Below are positions 1-10,511 of a stretch of DNA of 64,000 nucleotides, piece after piece. The DNA is from Oxalicibacterium flavum (GTDB lineage: Bacteria; Pseudomonadota; Gammaproteobacteria; Burkholderiales; Burkholderiaceae_D). The stretch is taken from NCBI RefSeq assembly GCF_014635065.1, contig NZ_BMCG01000001.1, positions 310,001 to 374,000 on the forward strand, written 5' to 3'. Below the pieces are notes generated by a model. That model worked only from the letters and a program-made list of their open reading frames with translations, did not search any database and was not told the origin of the DNA. The translations under genes were made by a program, and so were the position numbers. Numbering within the stretch: position 1 is the stretch's first letter; each line of letters begins with the position of its first letter.

Positions 1-1069
1 CGAGGCTGATGCGACGACGCTCTTCGTCGATTTCCAGAACCATGACTTCGACTTCGTCGCCCAGCTGGACAACCTTGTTCGGTGCCACGTTCTTGTTGGT
101 CCAGTCCATTTCGGAGACGTGCACCAGACCTTCGATGCCTTGCTCGACTTCCACGAATGCACCGTAGTCGGTCAGGTTGGTGACCTTGCCGAACAGGCGG
201 GTGCCTTGCGGGTAGCGACGCGACAGACCGGTCCACGGATCGTCGCCCAGTTGCTTGACGCCCAGCGAAACGCGGTTCTTCTCTTGATCGTACTTGAGGA
301 CCTTGGCGGTGATTTCCTGGCCGACCGACAGCACTTCCGAAGGATGACGCACACGACGCCATGCGAGGTCGGTGATGTGCAGCAGACCGTCGATGCCGCC
401 CAGATCCACGAATGCACCGTAGTCGGTGATGTTCTTGACGACGCCGTTGACGATGGTGCCTTCCTTCAGCGTTTCCATCAGCTTGGCGCGTTCCTCGCCC
501 ATCGAAGCCTCGATGACGGCGCGGCGCGACAGCACGACGTTGTTGCGCTTGCGATCGAGCTTGATGACCTTGAATTCGAGCGTCTTGCCTTCGAACGGGG
601 TGGTGTCCTTGACCGGACGAGTGTCAACCAGCGAACCCGGCAGGAAGGCACGGATGCCGTTGGTCAGAACGGTCAGGCCGCCCTTGACCTTGCCGTTGAC
701 GGTGCCAGTGACGATCTCGCCGGACTCCATCGCTTTTTCGAGCGAGAGCCACGATGCGAGGCGCTTGGCCTTGTCGCGCGACAGGATGGTGTCGCCAAAA
801 CCGTTTTCGAGCGATTCGATGGCGACCGAGACGTAGTCGCCGATGTTGACTTCGAGTTCGCCATTGTCGTTCTTGAATTCATCGATAGGGATGAAGGCTT
901 CGGATTTCAGGCCGGCGTTCACGATCACGAAGTTGTGGTCGATGCGGACGACTTCGGCGGAAATCACTTCGCCCGAACGCATGTCCTGACGCGACAGCGA
1001 TTCTTCGAACAGGGCGGCAAAACTTTCCATGCCAACAGGATTTTCTTGGGAGCTAACAGCAGTAGACAT
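1..1069 (-). CDS. rpsA: 30S ribosomal protein S1, 3' end missing
   Basis: Ribosomal protein S1 binds mRNA on the 30S subunit and helps start translation of structured or weak-SD messages. About 356 N-terminal residues are present and the gene runs off the left window edge. At least three OB-fold S1 motifs are visible; two repeat the form N-x-T-D-Y-G-A-F-V, near residues 205 and 290, and the GLxHVSEMDW motif follows the second. The start at 1069 gives a protein opening [17 protein letters not shown]; the internal Met at 1030 ([11 protein letters not shown]) aligns better with the E. coli N-terminus and is an alternative. It lies 135 bp downstream of cmk on the same strand, the usual cmk-rpsA pairing, and the gap could hold its own promoter, although I see no strong one. 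Confidence 0.97.
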   Translation of the reverse strand, partial: MSTAVSSQENPVGMESFAALFEESLSRQDMRSGEVISAEVVRIDHNFVIVNAGLKSEAFIPIDEFKNDNGELEVNIGDYVSVAIESLENGFGDTILSRDKAKRLASWLSLEKAMESGEIVTGTVNGKVKGGLTVLTNGIRAFLPGSLVDTRPVKDTTPFEGKTLEFKVIKLDRKRNNVVLSRRAVIEASMGEERAKLMETLKEGTIVNGVVKNITDYGAFVDLGGIDGLLHITDLAWRRVRHPSEVLSVGQEITAKVLKYDQEKNRVSLGVKQLGDDPWTGLSRRYPQGTRLFGKVTNLTDYGAFVEVEQGIEGLVHVSEMDWTNKNVAPNKVVQLGDEVEVMVLEIDEERRRISL

Positions 1070-1204
1070 AAATGTGAAGAGATTGACCTGGACTCGCGTT
1101 TTTCGATCGACTCAAGCCACAAGTGCGATCGGTCGAATCTAGGGTTAGGTTTTTCAACATCCGCGAAGCTTTGCGCTTTCACGGACACCGGATACTTCAA
1201 TAGA

Positions 1205-1882
1205 TCAAGCGGACTTCCTTACAGCGGCATACCAGCCAAGCACCTGTTCCACCGCCTGATTCACGGTCAGATTGGAGGTATCCAGCAAATACGCGCCTTC
1301 GGCCGGCCTCAACGGGGCGACTGCCCGATTCGCATCGCGCGCGTCACGTTCGTTCAAATCCTTGAGAAGGTCGTTGATATTAGCAGAAAATCCCTTGTCT
1401 ATCAATTGCTTATAGCGTCTTTCCGCCCTCGCCTCGGCACTTGCCGTCAAAAACACCTTGAGACAGGCGTCGGGGAAGATCACGGTGCCCATGTCGCGGC
1501 CGTCGGCGATCAGGCCCGGTGCCTGGCGGAAACGCAACTGCAGGTCAACCAGCGCGCGCCGCACGGCCGGCAAGGCGGCGATTTTCGATGCCGCATTGCC
1601 AACTTCCTCGGCGCGGATATCCGTCGATACGTCGACATCATCCAGCAGGACGTTGCCATCACGGAAACTCGGGCGCATGCCGGCCGCGGTCTGCGCCAGC
1701 GCCGGCTCGTCATCCAGCGCTACCCTGGCGCGCAGCGCGGACAGCGCCGTCAGACGGTACAGCGCGCCCGAATCCAGGTAATGGAAATGCAGGGCCTCGG
1801 CCACGCGTTGCGCGACCGTGCCCTTGCCGGAAGCGGTAGGCCCGTCGATCGTGATGACCGGAATCGAATCTGCAGAAGTCAT
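1205..1882 (-). CDS. cmk: Cytidylate kinase
   Basis: Cytidylate kinase phosphorylates CMP and dCMP to the diphosphates with ATP in the cytoplasm, recycling nucleotides from RNA turnover and phospholipid synthesis. The 225-residue product has the normal family length. The P-loop GPTASGKGT lies at residues 14-22, followed by the YLDSGALYR substrate segment near 35-43 and the conserved [13 protein letters not shown] stretch near 127-139. It is transcribed between aroA (76 bp upstream) and rpsA, the order found across Betaproteobacteria. ATG start as called; nothing unusual is seen. Confidence 0.97.
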   Translation of the reverse strand: MTSADSIPVITIDGPTASGKGTVAQRVAEALHFHYLDSGALYRLTALSALRARVALDDEPALAQTAAGMRPSFRDGNVLLDDVDVSTDIRAEEVGNAASKIAALPAVRRALVDLQLRFRQAPGLIADGRDMGTVIFPDACLKVFLTASAEARAERRYKQLIDKGFSANINDLLKDLNERDARDANRAVAPLRPAEGAYLLDTSNLTVNQAVEQVLGWYAAVRKSA

Positions 1883-1958
1883 GGCGAAGCAATCAGGAAA
1901 ACGATGAAGTAAAGCGATGAATATACGCGTGCCGGCCGTCTTGCCGCCGGCACTGCGT

Positions 1959-3284
1959 TCAGAACAGGCTGTCTTCGGTCACCTTGGCGAAGGCGTCGAA
2001 ATAGTCGGGGAAGGTCTTGGCCACGCACTGCGGATCGTTGATGCGGATGAGATTGCCGCGCCGCGCCGCGCCATCCAGCGTCGCCAGCGAAAAGCACATC
2101 GCCATGCGGTGGTCGTCATAGGTGTCGATGGCGGCCGTGCCGATTTCCGCCGGCGGCGTCACGCGCAGGTAGTCCTCCCCTTCTTCCACGATGGCGCCGA
2201 GCTTGCGCAGCTCCTTCGCCATCGCCGCGATGCGGTCGGTCTCCTTGACGCGCCAGCTGCCGATGTTGCGCAGCGTGCTCGGGCCGTCGGCATAGAGCGC
2301 GGCGACCGCGATCGTCATCGCCGCGTCCGGGATGTGGTTGAAGTCGGCATCGATCGCCTGCAGCACGCCGTTGGACTGCGCCTCTATCCAGTTGTCGCCG
2401 AGCGTGACGGTTGCGCCCATCTGCCGCAGCGAGTCAACGAAGCGCACGTCGCCCTGGATGCTGTCGCGGCCGACGCCTTCCACCCGCACCGGCCCACCGG
2501 CAATCGCACCTGCCGCCAGGAAATACGACGCAGACGACGCATCGCCCTCGACGTGGATGGTGCCGGGACTGCGGTAGCGCTGACCGGTGCGCACCGTAAA
2601 GGATTGCCAGCCGTCGCGCTCGACCGTCACACCGAAGCGCTGCATCAGATTCAGCGTGATCTCGATGTACGGCTTGGAAATCAGTTCGCCGATCACTTCG
2701 ATCACCACGTCTTCCTCGCGCGCCATCAAGGGCGCAGCCATCAGCAGCGAGGTCAGGAACTGGCTCGACACATTGCCGCGCACCTTCAGACGTTCGGCGC
2801 GCAGCAGTCCGCGCTGGATATGCAAAGGTGGAAAGCCCGGCTCACCCGTGTATTCGATGCGCGCGCCGATCGCGTTGAGTGCGTCAACCAGATCGCCGAT
2901 CGGCCGCTCGTGCATGCGCGACACGCCATGCAGCGTGTAGTCGCCGCCGAGTACCGCCAGCGCCGCCGTCAGCGGACGGATCGCGGTGCCGGCGTTGCCC
3001 ATGAACAGATCGGCATGGTGCACCGGGATAACGCCGTCGATGCCGTGCACGATGTAGTCCTGCGACTCGCCGATCTGTTCCCACCGGATGCCGAGCTTCT
3101 GCAGCGCCATCAGCATCACGTGCGTATCGTCGGATGCCAGCAGGTCCTTGATGTGGGTCGTGCCTTCGGCCAGTGCGGCCAGCAGCAGCGTGCGATTGGA
3201 AATGCTCTTGGAGCCCGGCAGGCGCACCGTGCCCTTGGCGTGCATGGCCGGCTGCAGATCCAGATGATGCGGGTAACGTTTCAT
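1959..3284 (-). CDS. aroA: 3-phosphoshikimate 1-carboxyvinyltransferase (EPSP synthase)
   Basis: EPSP synthase joins PEP to shikimate-3-phosphate, the sixth shikimate-pathway step towards chorismate. The 441-residue protein shows [10 protein letters not shown] at residues 22-31, NAGTAIRPL at 97-105, the catalytic Asp at about 320 in IPDAAMT, and RVKETDR at 345-351. The NAGTAxRP form places it with class I, glyphosate-sensitive enzymes by family knowledge. Its ATG overlaps the tyrA stop in an ATGA, so the two are probably translationally coupled. Together with tyrA, hisC and pheA it forms an aromatic amino acid block. Confidence 0.97.
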   Translation of the reverse strand: MKRYPHHLDLQPAMHAKGTVRLPGSKSISNRTLLLAALAEGTTHIKDLLASDDTHVMLMALQKLGIRWEQIGESQDYIVHGIDGVIPVHHADLFMGNAGTAIRPLTAALAVLGGDYTLHGVSRMHERPIGDLVDALNAIGARIEYTGEPGFPPLHIQRGLLRAERLKVRGNVSSQFLTSLLMAAPLMAREEDVVIEVIGELISKPYIEITLNLMQRFGVTVERDGWQSFTVRTGQRYRSPGTIHVEGDASSASYFLAAGAIAGGPVRVEGVGRDSIQGDVRFVDSLRQMGATVTLGDNWIEAQSNGVLQAIDADFNHIPDAAMTIAVAALYADGPSTLRNIGSWRVKETDRIAAMAKELRKLGAIVEEGEDYLRVTPPAEIGTAAIDTYDDHRMAMCFSLATLDGAARRGNLIRINDPQCVAKTFPDYFDAFAKVTEDSLF

Positions 3285-4183
3285 GCGTCGCGATCCTGTT
3301 CAGGCGGAGTTTCCGCTTTCTCGATATTCTGCAGCCAGGCATGGCGTGCGCGCTGTGCGTTAGCGAACATCGCCTCGAGCGTGGCGCCATCCCTTGCGGC
3401 CAGCGCATCGCGCATTGCCGCGATCTGGCGCATATAGGCATCCAGTTCGTCGAGGATTGCCGACTGGTTCGACAGCGCGATATCGCGCCACATCTCGGGC
3501 GACGAACCGGCAATCCGCGTGAAATCGCGGAAACCGCTGGCCGCATAGCGAAACAGTTGATCGGCGTTGTCGCGCCCGGCACATTCGTCAACCAGCGCGA
3601 ATGCCAGCAGATGCGGCAGATGGCTGACCGCGGCAAACACCGCATCGTGCTCCTGCGCGCTCATGGCATGCACCACCGCGCCGCACTGCTGCCACGCGCG
3701 CTCGACCCGCGCCACATGCTCGGCGCGATTCTGCGGCAACGGCGTCAGCACGACCTTTTTCCCCACGTACAGATCGGCGCTCGCCGCATCCGGTCCGGTC
3801 GTCTCGCGTCCGGCGATCGGATGACCGGGAACGAACTGCGCAATCTTGTCGCCAAGCATGCGCTGCGCCACCGCAATCACTTCGCCCTTGATGCTGCCGG
3901 CATCGGTCACCACCGTTTGCGGCTGCAGCCACGGTTCGATGGCGGCAAGAATGGCTTCGGTCTGCGCGACCGGTGCCGCCAGCAATACCAGATCGGCATC
4001 GCGCAGCGCATCCTCGACGGATTCGGCCACCGTATCGATCAACCCGAGTTCTCTCGCACGCAGCAGGGAGGCGGCACCGCGCCCGACGCCGACCACGTCG
4101 CGTACCGCGCCGGCCTCGCGCAAGGCAGCGGCGAACGAACCGCCGATCAGGCCAACACCGAAAATGACGATCTTATTCAACAC
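3281..4183 (-). CDS. tyrA: Prephenate dehydrogenase
   Basis: Oxidative decarboxylation of prephenate to 4-hydroxyphenylpyruvate (tyrosine branch), or of arogenate if cyclohexadienyl-type. The 300-residue product is monofunctional, with no chorismate mutase domain. The Rossmann motif GVGLIGGS is at residues 9-16, TDAGSIKG at 93-100, GHPIAG at 120-125 with the catalytic His121, and SHLPH at 187-191. The gene overlaps aroA by 4 bp downstream and is followed upstream (63 bp) by the hisC-type aminotransferase, which can transaminate the product. NAD versus NADP use cannot be decided here. Confidence 0.95.
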   Translation of the reverse strand: MLNKIVIFGVGLIGGSFAAALREAGAVRDVVGVGRGAASLLRARELGLIDTVAESVEDALRDADLVLLAAPVAQTEAILAAIEPWLQPQTVVTDAGSIKGEVIAVAQRMLGDKIAQFVPGHPIAGRETTGPDAASADLYVGKKVVLTPLPQNRAEHVARVERAWQQCGAVVHAMSAQEHDAVFAAVSHLPHLLAFALVDECAGRDNADQLFRYAASGFRDFTRIAGSSPEMWRDIALSNQSAILDELDAYMRQIAAMRDALAARDGATLEAMFANAQRARHAWLQNIEKAETPPEQDRDA

Positions 4184-4246
4184 GGCAGGTCCGTAATCGC
4201 TTGGAAAAGATGAAGATGGAAAGCAGCGGCACGCGTCATGGCGGAA

Positions 4247-5362
4247 TCAGGCGCGCGTCTCTGCGAGCGCCTTTTTCAGCGCCGCAATGCACAGGTCATT
4301 TTCTTCTTCGAGACCGATCGAAATGCGCAGCCATTGCGGCAACCCATAGTTGCCCACGGGCCGCACGATGATGCCCTGCTTCAACAGAGCCAGATTCACG
4401 CGGGCACCCGCACCGTCATCATCGCCGACCTTGACCAGCACGAAGTTGCCCGAGGAAAGCACATACGGCAAGCCCATCTCGTCGAATGCCATCGTCAGCT
4501 GGCAATAGCCATCGGCATTGATCTGCGCGCTGCGTTTGACGAAGTCGTCGTCCGCCAGCGCGGCAATGGCTGCCGCCTGCGCAAAGATGTTCACATTGAA
4601 GGGCTGGCGGATGCGGTTGAGCAGATCGGTGATGCCTGCCTGCGCAATGCCGTAACCGATGCGCAAACCCGCCAGGCCATAGACCTTGGACATGGAACGC
4701 GTCACCAGCAGGTTCGGATACTGCGCGACCCAGGCGATCGAATCGTAGCGCTGCTCTTCGCTCAGAAACTCGGTATAGGCTTCGTCGAGCACCACCACCA
4801 CATGCGGCGGCACGCGCTTCAGAAACGCCTCGACCTCGGGCCCCGGAATGAAGGTGCCGGTCGGATTATTGGGATTGGCGATGAACACCAGGCGCGTGTC
4901 GTCCTCGATCGCATCGAGCATGGCCTCGAGGTCGTGGCCGTAATTCTTCGCCTTCACCACCAGCGAGCGCGCACCGACGGCCTGCGTTGCCAGCGGATAG
5001 ACCGCGAACGAGTATTCGGCATACACCACGGATTGTCCGGGCTGCACAAAGGCACGCGCCGCCAGTTCAAGGATATCGTTGCTGCCATTGCCGAGCGTGA
5101 TCCACTCGGCCGGCACGCCGTACTTGGCGGTCAGTGCAGCCTTCAGTTCGAAACCGTTGCCATCGGGATAGCGGCCGGCATCGGCCACCGCGGCCATCGC
5201 CTTGCGTGCCGACTCGGGCATGCCGAGCGGATTCTCATTGGAAGCGAGCTTGACGATCTTGCTCTCGTCAAGGCCGAACTCGCGCGCGACTTCGCTGATC
5301 GGCTTGCCGCCCTGATATGGCGCGATCGCGCGAATGTAATCGGGACCGAACGAATGGGACAT
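4247..5362 (-). CDS. hisC: Histidinol-phosphate / aromatic aminotransferase (HisC2 type)
   Basis: PLP-dependent class I/II aminotransferase of the HisC family, 371 residues. NPNNPTGT is at 163-170, DEAY at 193-196 and the Schiff-base lysine in SMSKVYGLAGLR at Lys226. Copies between tyrA and pheA in Burkholderiales are usually called hisC2 and are thought to serve phenylalanine and tyrosine transamination rather than histidine synthesis; that role is inferred from context. The ATG at 5362 (MSHSFGPDY) is chosen because the longer in-frame extension to 5491 would run into the end of pheA and its N-terminus does not look like the family. Confidence 0.93.
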   Translation of the reverse strand: MSHSFGPDYIRAIAPYQGGKPISEVAREFGLDESKIVKLASNENPLGMPESARKAMAAVADAGRYPDGNGFELKAALTAKYGVPAEWITLGNGSNDILELAARAFVQPGQSVVYAEYSFAVYPLATQAVGARSLVVKAKNYGHDLEAMLDAIEDDTRLVFIANPNNPTGTFIPGPEVEAFLKRVPPHVVVVLDEAYTEFLSEEQRYDSIAWVAQYPNLLVTRSMSKVYGLAGLRIGYGIAQAGITDLLNRIRQPFNVNIFAQAAAIAALADDDFVKRSAQINADGYCQLTMAFDEMGLPYVLSSGNFVLVKVGDDDGAGARVNLALLKQGIIVRPVGNYGLPQWLRISIGLEEENDLCIAALKKALAETRA

Positions 5363-5444
5363 AGGATATTTCCGCAAGAAGGCGCACCGGAGTGCGCCAT
5401 TGAAATGGATGGTTCGTCGAGAAAGAAGCCAGGACCTTACGCGC

Positions 5445-6521
5445 CTACAGGCTGGCCGGATAGGAGCCCAGCACCTTGAAGAACGCGGCATTGTCCTTCA
5501 GCTCCGCCAGCGCATCCGCCACCTTGGCATCGCTCTGATGCCCCTCGACATCGACATAAAAATAGTATTCCCACTTGCCCATGCGCGCCGGTCTCGATTC
5601 GAAGCGCGTCATCGACACGCCATGGCGCGCCAGCGGCGCCAGCAGGTTGTGCACGGCACCCGCCTTGTTGGGTACCGACAGCACCAGCGAAGTCTGATCC
5701 CGGCCGCTGGCTGCCGTCTGCAGGCGACCGATCACGGCGAAGCGCGTACGGTTGTGCGGGTCGTCCTGCACGTGCGCCTTGACGATCTGGAGGTTGTAGT
5801 TGCGGCCGGCGATCTCGCTGGCGATGGCGGCGATCGAGGCATCCTCGCTGGCCAGGCGCGCGGCCTCGCCGTTGGAAGCCACCGCGCGGCGCTCGATGTT
5901 CGGATGATTCTGGTTCAGCCACAGCTGGCACTGCGCCAGCGCCTGCGAATGGGCGCAGATGGCGGTGATGCCGTCCATGCTGCCGCTACGCGTCATCAGG
6001 CTGTGATTGACAGCCAGCGACACTTCGCCGCTGATGACGAGCGTGGTCTGCAGCAGCAGGTCCAGCGTGCGGTTGATGACGCCTTCGGAGGAGTTCTCGA
6101 TCGGCACCACGCCGAAATCGGCAGTGCCGGCCTCGGTGGCACGGAACACTTCGTCGATGGAGGCGCACGGCATGCCCTCGACGGCGCGGCCGAACTGTTG
6201 ATAGACGGCCTGCTCGCTGAAAGTACCCACCGGCCCCAGGTAGGCGACCGTCACGCGCTTTTCGAGCGCGCGGCAGGCCGACATAATCTCGCGGAACACG
6301 GTCTGCACGTCGGGCGACAGCATCGGCCCCGGATTGCGCTCGGCCACGCTGCGCAATACCTGCGCCTCGCGTTCGGGGCGGAACACCGGCGCATCGGTCT
6401 CGGCCTTGACGTGCCCGACCTGCTGCGCCACGCGTGCGCGCTGGTTGAGCAGGTCGAGAATCTGCGTATCGATCGCATCGATCTGCTGGCGCAGCGGCTT
6501 GAGCTTGTCGTCCATCGTCAT
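5445..6521 (-). CDS. pheA: Bifunctional chorismate mutase / prephenate dehydratase (P-protein)
   Basis: Converts chorismate to prephenate and then to phenylpyruvate, committing carbon to phenylalanine. In 358 residues three domains are visible: an AroQ-type chorismate mutase (about 1-88), the dehydratase domain starting at VAYLGPVGTFSEQA (92-105) with the catalytic TRF at 259-261, and a C-terminal ACT domain with GAVHNLL (288-294) and ESRP (308-311), which bind phenylalanine for feedback inhibition in known P-proteins. The start has MTM at the N-terminus; the second Met is possible. It lies 51 bp after serC in the same run. Confidence 0.96.
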   Translation of the reverse strand: MTMDDKLKPLRQQIDAIDTQILDLLNQRARVAQQVGHVKAETDAPVFRPEREAQVLRSVAERNPGPMLSPDVQTVFREIMSACRALEKRVTVAYLGPVGTFSEQAVYQQFGRAVEGMPCASIDEVFRATEAGTADFGVVPIENSSEGVINRTLDLLLQTTLVISGEVSLAVNHSLMTRSGSMDGITAICAHSQALAQCQLWLNQNHPNIERRAVASNGEAARLASEDASIAAIASEIAGRNYNLQIVKAHVQDDPHNRTRFAVIGRLQTAASGRDQTSLVLSVPNKAGAVHNLLAPLARHGVSMTRFESRPARMGKWEYYFYVDVEGHQSDAKVADALAELKDNAAFFKVLGSYPASL

Positions 6522-6572
6522 GGCTGTGCGAAAGCGTTGAATCGTTGAGGGAAACGTCGGGCGGCTGGCCTA

Positions 6573-7670
6573 TCAGCCGTATCTTTTCTCGAAGTCCTTC
6601 ATGAAGGCGACCAACTTCTGCACGCCTTCGATCGGCATCGCGTTGTAGATCGAGGCACGCATGCCGCCGACCGAGCTGTGGCCCTTCAGCTGCACCAGAT
6701 CGTTCTTCTCCGCTTCGGCAAGGAAGGTCGCGTTCAGCGACTCGTCGCGCAGGCGGAACGGCACGTTCATGCGCGAGCGGTTGGCTGCCGGTACCGGGTT
6801 GCTGTAGAAGTCGGTCGAATCCAGATAATCATAGACCAGCGCGGCCTTCTGGATGTTGATCTTTTCCATCGCCGCCACACCGCCCTGGCGGCGCAGCCAC
6901 TGGAAGGTCAGGCCGGCGATGTAGATCGGATAGGTCGGCGGCGTGTTGTACATGGAGTCATGGTCGGCGACCAGCTTCCAGTCGAAGGCCGACGGGCACG
7001 ACGGCAGCGCGTGGCCCAACATGTCCTCGCGCACGATCACGATGGTGACGCCGGAAGGACCGATGTTCTTCTGCGCGCCAGCATAGATGACCGCATGCTT
7101 GGAAACGTCGATCTCGCGCGACAGGATGTTGGACGACATGTCCGCCACCAGCGGCACGTCGCCGACGTCCGGCGTGTAATCGAATTCGACGCCGCCGATG
7201 GTCTCGTTGGTGCAGATGTGGACGTAGGCCGCATCCGGCGTGAGCTTCCAGGTGTCGCGCGCGGGCACGTAGGTGAAACCGCGGTCTTCGGAAGATGCCG
7301 CGATATTGACCTTGGCGTACTTGTGCGCCTCCTCGATCGTCTGCACCGACCAGTGGCCGGTATTGATGAAATCGATGGTGGCGGGTTGCTGCGGCTTGCG
7401 GCCGACCAGGTTCATCGGAATGATCGCGTTCTCGGCGATCGCGCCGCCCTGCATGAAGAGAATCTTGTAGTTGTCGGGGACCGACATCAGTGCGCGCAAG
7501 TCGTTCTTGGCATTGGCCAGAATCTCGGTGAACTCCTTGCCGCGATGGCTCATTTCCATCACGGAGAGCCCGCTTCCCCGCCAGTCCGTCATTTCATCTG
7601 CTGCCTGCTGGATGACTTCTTTTGACAGGGCAGCCGGACCTGGCGAAAAGTTATACACCACGCGCTTCAT
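6573..7670 (-). CDS. serC: Phosphoserine aminotransferase
   Basis: Transaminates 3-phosphohydroxypyruvate to phosphoserine and, in the PLP pathway, 3-hydroxy-2-oxo-4-phosphonooxybutanoate. The 365-residue length is normal. The N-terminus [11 protein letters not shown] is typical, [10 protein letters not shown] lies at 38-47, and the PLP lysine is Lys201 in [23 protein letters not shown] near the C-terminus is conserved. The start codon overlaps the gyrA stop by one base (TAATG), so it is coupled to gyrA. The gyrA-serC-pheA order is characteristic of this order of bacteria. Confidence 0.97.
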   Translation of the reverse strand: MKRVVYNFSPGPAALSKEVIQQAADEMTDWRGSGLSVMEMSHRGKEFTEILANAKNDLRALMSVPDNYKILFMQGGAIAENAIIPMNLVGRKPQQPATIDFINTGHWSVQTIEEAHKYAKVNIAASSEDRGFTYVPARDTWKLTPDAAYVHICTNETIGGVEFDYTPDVGDVPLVADMSSNILSREIDVSKHAVIYAGAQKNIGPSGVTIVIVREDMLGHALPSCPSAFDWKLVADHDSMYNTPPTYPIYIAGLTFQWLRRQGGVAAMEKINIQKAALVYDYLDSTDFYSNPVPAANRSRMNVPFRLRDESLNATFLAEAEKNDLVQLKGHSSVGGMRASIYNAMPIEGVQKLVAFMKDFEKRYG

Positions 7671-10285
7671 TATTCTTCTTCCTCCGTACCGGATTGATCT
7701 TCTTCCACATCTGATTCAAGTATGCGTTGCAGGCCGCTGAGCTTGGTGCCGTCCTCGACGGCGATCAGCGTCACGCCCTGGGTCGCGCGGCCCATCTCGC
7801 GGATCTCCGCCACGCGCGTGCGGATCAGCACGCCGCCGGTGGTGATCAGCATGATCTCGTCGGTCGCGTCAACCAGCGTCGCCGCCACCACCTTGCCGTT
7901 GCGCTCGCTGGTCTGGATCGCGATCATGCCCTTGGTGCCGCGGCCGTGGCGCGTATATTCGGTGATCGGCGTACGCTTGCCGAAGCCGTTCTCGGTCGCC
8001 GTCAGCACCGACTGCTGTTCGTTCTCGGCCACCAGCAGCGCCATCACGAGCTGGCCGTCTTCGAGGTTCATGCCACGCACGCCGCGCGCGGTGCGGCCCA
8101 TCGGACGCACGTCGTTCTCGTCGAAGCGCACCGCCTTGCCGGCGTCGGAGAACAGCATGACGTCGTGCTTGCCGTCGGTCAGCGCGGCACCGATCAGGAA
8201 GTCGCCCTCGTCGAGATCGACCGCGATGATGCCGGCCTTGCGCGGATTGCTGAAGTCGGACAGCGAGGTCTTCTTGACCGTGCCCAGGCTGGTCGCCATG
8301 AAGACGTAGCGATCTTCGGGGAAGGTACGGTTCTCGCCCGACAGCGGCAGCACCACCGTGATCTTCTCGCCATCCTGCAGCGGGAACATGTTGACGATCG
8401 GCTTGCCGCGCGAGTTGCGTGAACCCTGCGGCACTTCCCACACCTTGAGCCAGTACAGGCGGCCGCGGTTGGAGAAGCACAGGATGTAATCATGCGTGTT
8501 GGCGATGAAGAGCTGGTCGATCCAGTCGTCTTCCTTGGTCGCCATCGCCTGCTTGCCGCGTCCGCCGCGCTTCTGCGCGCGGTATTCGGTGATCGGCTGC
8601 GACTTCATGTAGCCGCTGTGCGACAGCGTGACCACCATGTCCTGCGGCGTGATCAGGTCTTCGGTCGCCAGGTCGGTGGCGTTGTGTTCGATGGTCGAAC
8701 GGCGCTCGTCCTTGTTGCCGATGCCGTACTCGTTCTTCGCCAGCGTCAGTTCGTCGTGGATGATGACGGTCACGCGCTCGGGCTTGGCAAGGATGTCGAG
8801 CAGATCGGCGATCTGCGCCATGACGTCCTTGTATTCGTTGACGATCTTGTCCTGCTCGAGACCGGTCAGGCGCTGCAGACGCATCTGCAGGATTTCCTGC
8901 GCCTGGTCGTCCGACAGCTTGTAGAGTCCGTCGGACTGCAGACCGAACTGCTTGGGCAGGTTTTCCGGACGGAACGCCTCGACGCCGCCGACGCTGCCCT
9001 CACCGGTGCGTGCCAGCATTTCGCGCACCACCGACGAATCCCAGGCACGCGACATCAGTTCCATCTTCGCCACCGGCGGCGTCGGCGCCGCCTTGATGAT
9101 GGCGATGAAGTCATCGATGTTGGCGAGCGCCACGGCCAGGCCTTCGAGCACGTGACCGCGTTCGCGCGCCTTGCGCAGTTCGAACACGGTGCGGCGCGTC
9201 ACCACTTCGCGGCGATGCGAAAGGAAGCACTCGAGCATCTGCTTGAGGTTCAGCAGCTTGGGCTGGCCGTCAACCAGCGCCACCATGTTCATGCCGAAGG
9301 TGTCCTGCAGCTGGGTCTGCTTGTACAGGTTGTTGAGCACGACTTCCGGCACTTCGTTGCGCTTGAGCTCGATCACCACGCGCATGCCGGACTTGTCGGA
9401 CTCGTCGCGGATATCGGAGATGCCGTCGAGCTTCTTGTCGCGCACCAGTTCGGCGATGCGTTCGAGCAGCGACTTCTTGTTAACCTGATACGGCAGCTCA
9501 TCGACGATGATGGCCGCACGGCCTTCCTTGCCGAACTCCTCGAAGTGCGTCTTGGCACGCATGACCACGCGGCCGCGACCGGTGCGATAGCCGTCGCGCA
9601 CGCCCGACACGCCATAGATGATGCCGCCGGTCGGGAAGTCCGGCGCCGGGATGATCTCGATCAGTTCGTCAACCGAGCATTGCTCGTTGCGCAGCACGTG
9701 CAGCGCGCCATCGATGATCTCGGTGATGTTGTGCGGCGGAATGTTGGTCGCCATACCGACCGCGATGCCGGAGGCACCGTTGATCAGCAGGTTCGGAACC
9801 CTGGTCGGCAATACCGACGGTTCCTTTTCCTTGCCGTCGTAGTTGGGAACGAAATCGACCGTTTCCTTGTCGATATCGGCAAGGATCTCGTTGGCAAGCT
9901 TGTCGAGTCGGCATTCGGTGTAACGCATGGCCGCGGCGTTGTCGCCGTCGACCGAACCGAAGTTGCCCTGGCCGTCAACCAGCGTGTAGCGAAGCGAGAA
10001 GTCCTGCGCCATGCGCACCAGCGTGTCATAGATCGACTGGTCGCCGTGCGGGTGGTATTTACCCATGACCTCGCCGACGACGCGCGCGCATTTGACGTAG
10101 GGACGATTCCATACGTTGTTCATCTCGTGCATCGCAAACAGCACGCGACGATGCACCGGCTTCAGCCCGTCACGCACGTCCGGCAATGCGCGGCCCACGA
10201 TTACGCTCATCGCGTAGTCGAGGTAACTCTTGCGCATTTCTTCTTCGAGCGAAATCGGGATGGTTTCTTTTGCGAATTGATCCAT
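7670..10285 (-). CDS. gyrA: DNA gyrase subunit A
   Basis: Cleaves and rejoins the gate DNA segment in the A2B2 gyrase that negatively supercoils the chromosome. In 871 residues the catalytic Tyr122 sits in MRYTEC, and the GyrA box appears as QKRGGRGK at the start of the C-terminal beta-pinwheel. The protein ends in an acidic tail rich in Asp and Glu. The quinolone-determining loop is [10 protein letters not shown] at 78-87: the position of E. coli Ser83 is Gln (CAG codon, 10039-10037) while Asp87 is kept. A possible -10, TAAAAT on the minus strand (10358-10363), lies about 70 bp upstream. First gene of the long minus-strand run. Confidence 0.98.
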   Translation of the reverse strand: MDQFAKETIPISLEEEMRKSYLDYAMSVIVGRALPDVRDGLKPVHRRVLFAMHEMNNVWNRPYVKCARVVGEVMGKYHPHGDQSIYDTLVRMAQDFSLRYTLVDGQGNFGSVDGDNAAAMRYTECRLDKLANEILADIDKETVDFVPNYDGKEKEPSVLPTRVPNLLINGASGIAVGMATNIPPHNITEIIDGALHVLRNEQCSVDELIEIIPAPDFPTGGIIYGVSGVRDGYRTGRGRVVMRAKTHFEEFGKEGRAAIIVDELPYQVNKKSLLERIAELVRDKKLDGISDIRDESDKSGMRVVIELKRNEVPEVVLNNLYKQTQLQDTFGMNMVALVDGQPKLLNLKQMLECFLSHRREVVTRRTVFELRKARERGHVLEGLAVALANIDDFIAIIKAAPTPPVAKMELMSRAWDSSVVREMLARTGEGSVGGVEAFRPENLPKQFGLQSDGLYKLSDDQAQEILQMRLQRLTGLEQDKIVNEYKDVMAQIADLLDILAKPERVTVIIHDELTLAKNEYGIGNKDERRSTIEHNATDLATEDLITPQDMVVTLSHSGYMKSQPITEYRAQKRGGRGKQAMATKEDDWIDQLFIANTHDYILCFSNRGRLYWLKVWEVPQGSRNSRGKPIVNMFPLQDGEKITVVLPLSGENRTFPEDRYVFMATSLGTVKKTSLSDFSNPRKAGIIAVDLDEGDFLIGAALTDGKHDVMLFSDAGKAVRFDENDVRPMGRTARGVRGMNLEDGQLVMALLVAENEQQSVLTATENGFGKRTPITEYTRHGRGTKGMIAIQTSERNGKVVAATLVDATDEIMLITTGGVLIRTRVAEIREMGRATQGVTLIAVEDGTKLSGLQRILESDVEEDQSGTEEEE

Positions 10286-10409
10286 TGGCGGTTCGTCTGG
10301 TCTTTGGCGGGATAAAGAATCGTCGGAATTACAGAGGGCGATCCGGCAAAGCTGAGAATTTTACCACGTCGGACGACTCTCTTCCCCGCTTTCAACACCC
10401 TGCTGCGGT

Positions 10410-10438
10410 TTGTCCGCATGCGGCCGGCTCAGCAAAAT
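10410..10438 (+). promoter_or_regulatory. Candidate sigma70 promoter for the first ompA-like gene
   Basis: TTGTCC at 10410-10415 and CAAAAT at 10433-10438 are separated by 17 bp, each matching four of six consensus bases. It lies in the gyrA / ompA-like divergent gap and would give a leader of roughly 65 nt that includes the two hairpins at 10447-10490. Confidence 0.35.
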
Positions 10439-10446
10439 ATGGTTAA

Positions 10447-10490
10447 ATGCTGCCTTTCACACGGCAGCATCGGCGCCATTCCGGCGCCGG
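10447..10490 (+). promoter_or_regulatory. Twin stem-loops in the leader of the first ompA-like gene
   Basis: ATGCTGCC (10447-10454) pairs perfectly with GGCAGCAT (10463-10470), and directly after it CGGCGCC pairs with GGCGCCG around an ATTC loop (to 10490). No T-run follows, so this is not a terminator. It sits just before the start codon at 10512, where stable 5' hairpins prolong the life of ompA mRNA in enterobacteria; the same role here is inference. Confidence 0.5.
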
Positions 10491-10511
10491 CATATCCATA
10501 GAGAACACCCC

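Noticed and set aside
119-1912. 597-codon open frame on plus across rpsA and cmk
   Set aside because: Antisense to two clear genes; GC-rich third positions create such frames and its translation resembles nothing.
8492-10315. 607-codon open frame on plus across gyrA
   Set aside because: Shadow of gyrA on the opposite strand; no domain and no ribosome site.
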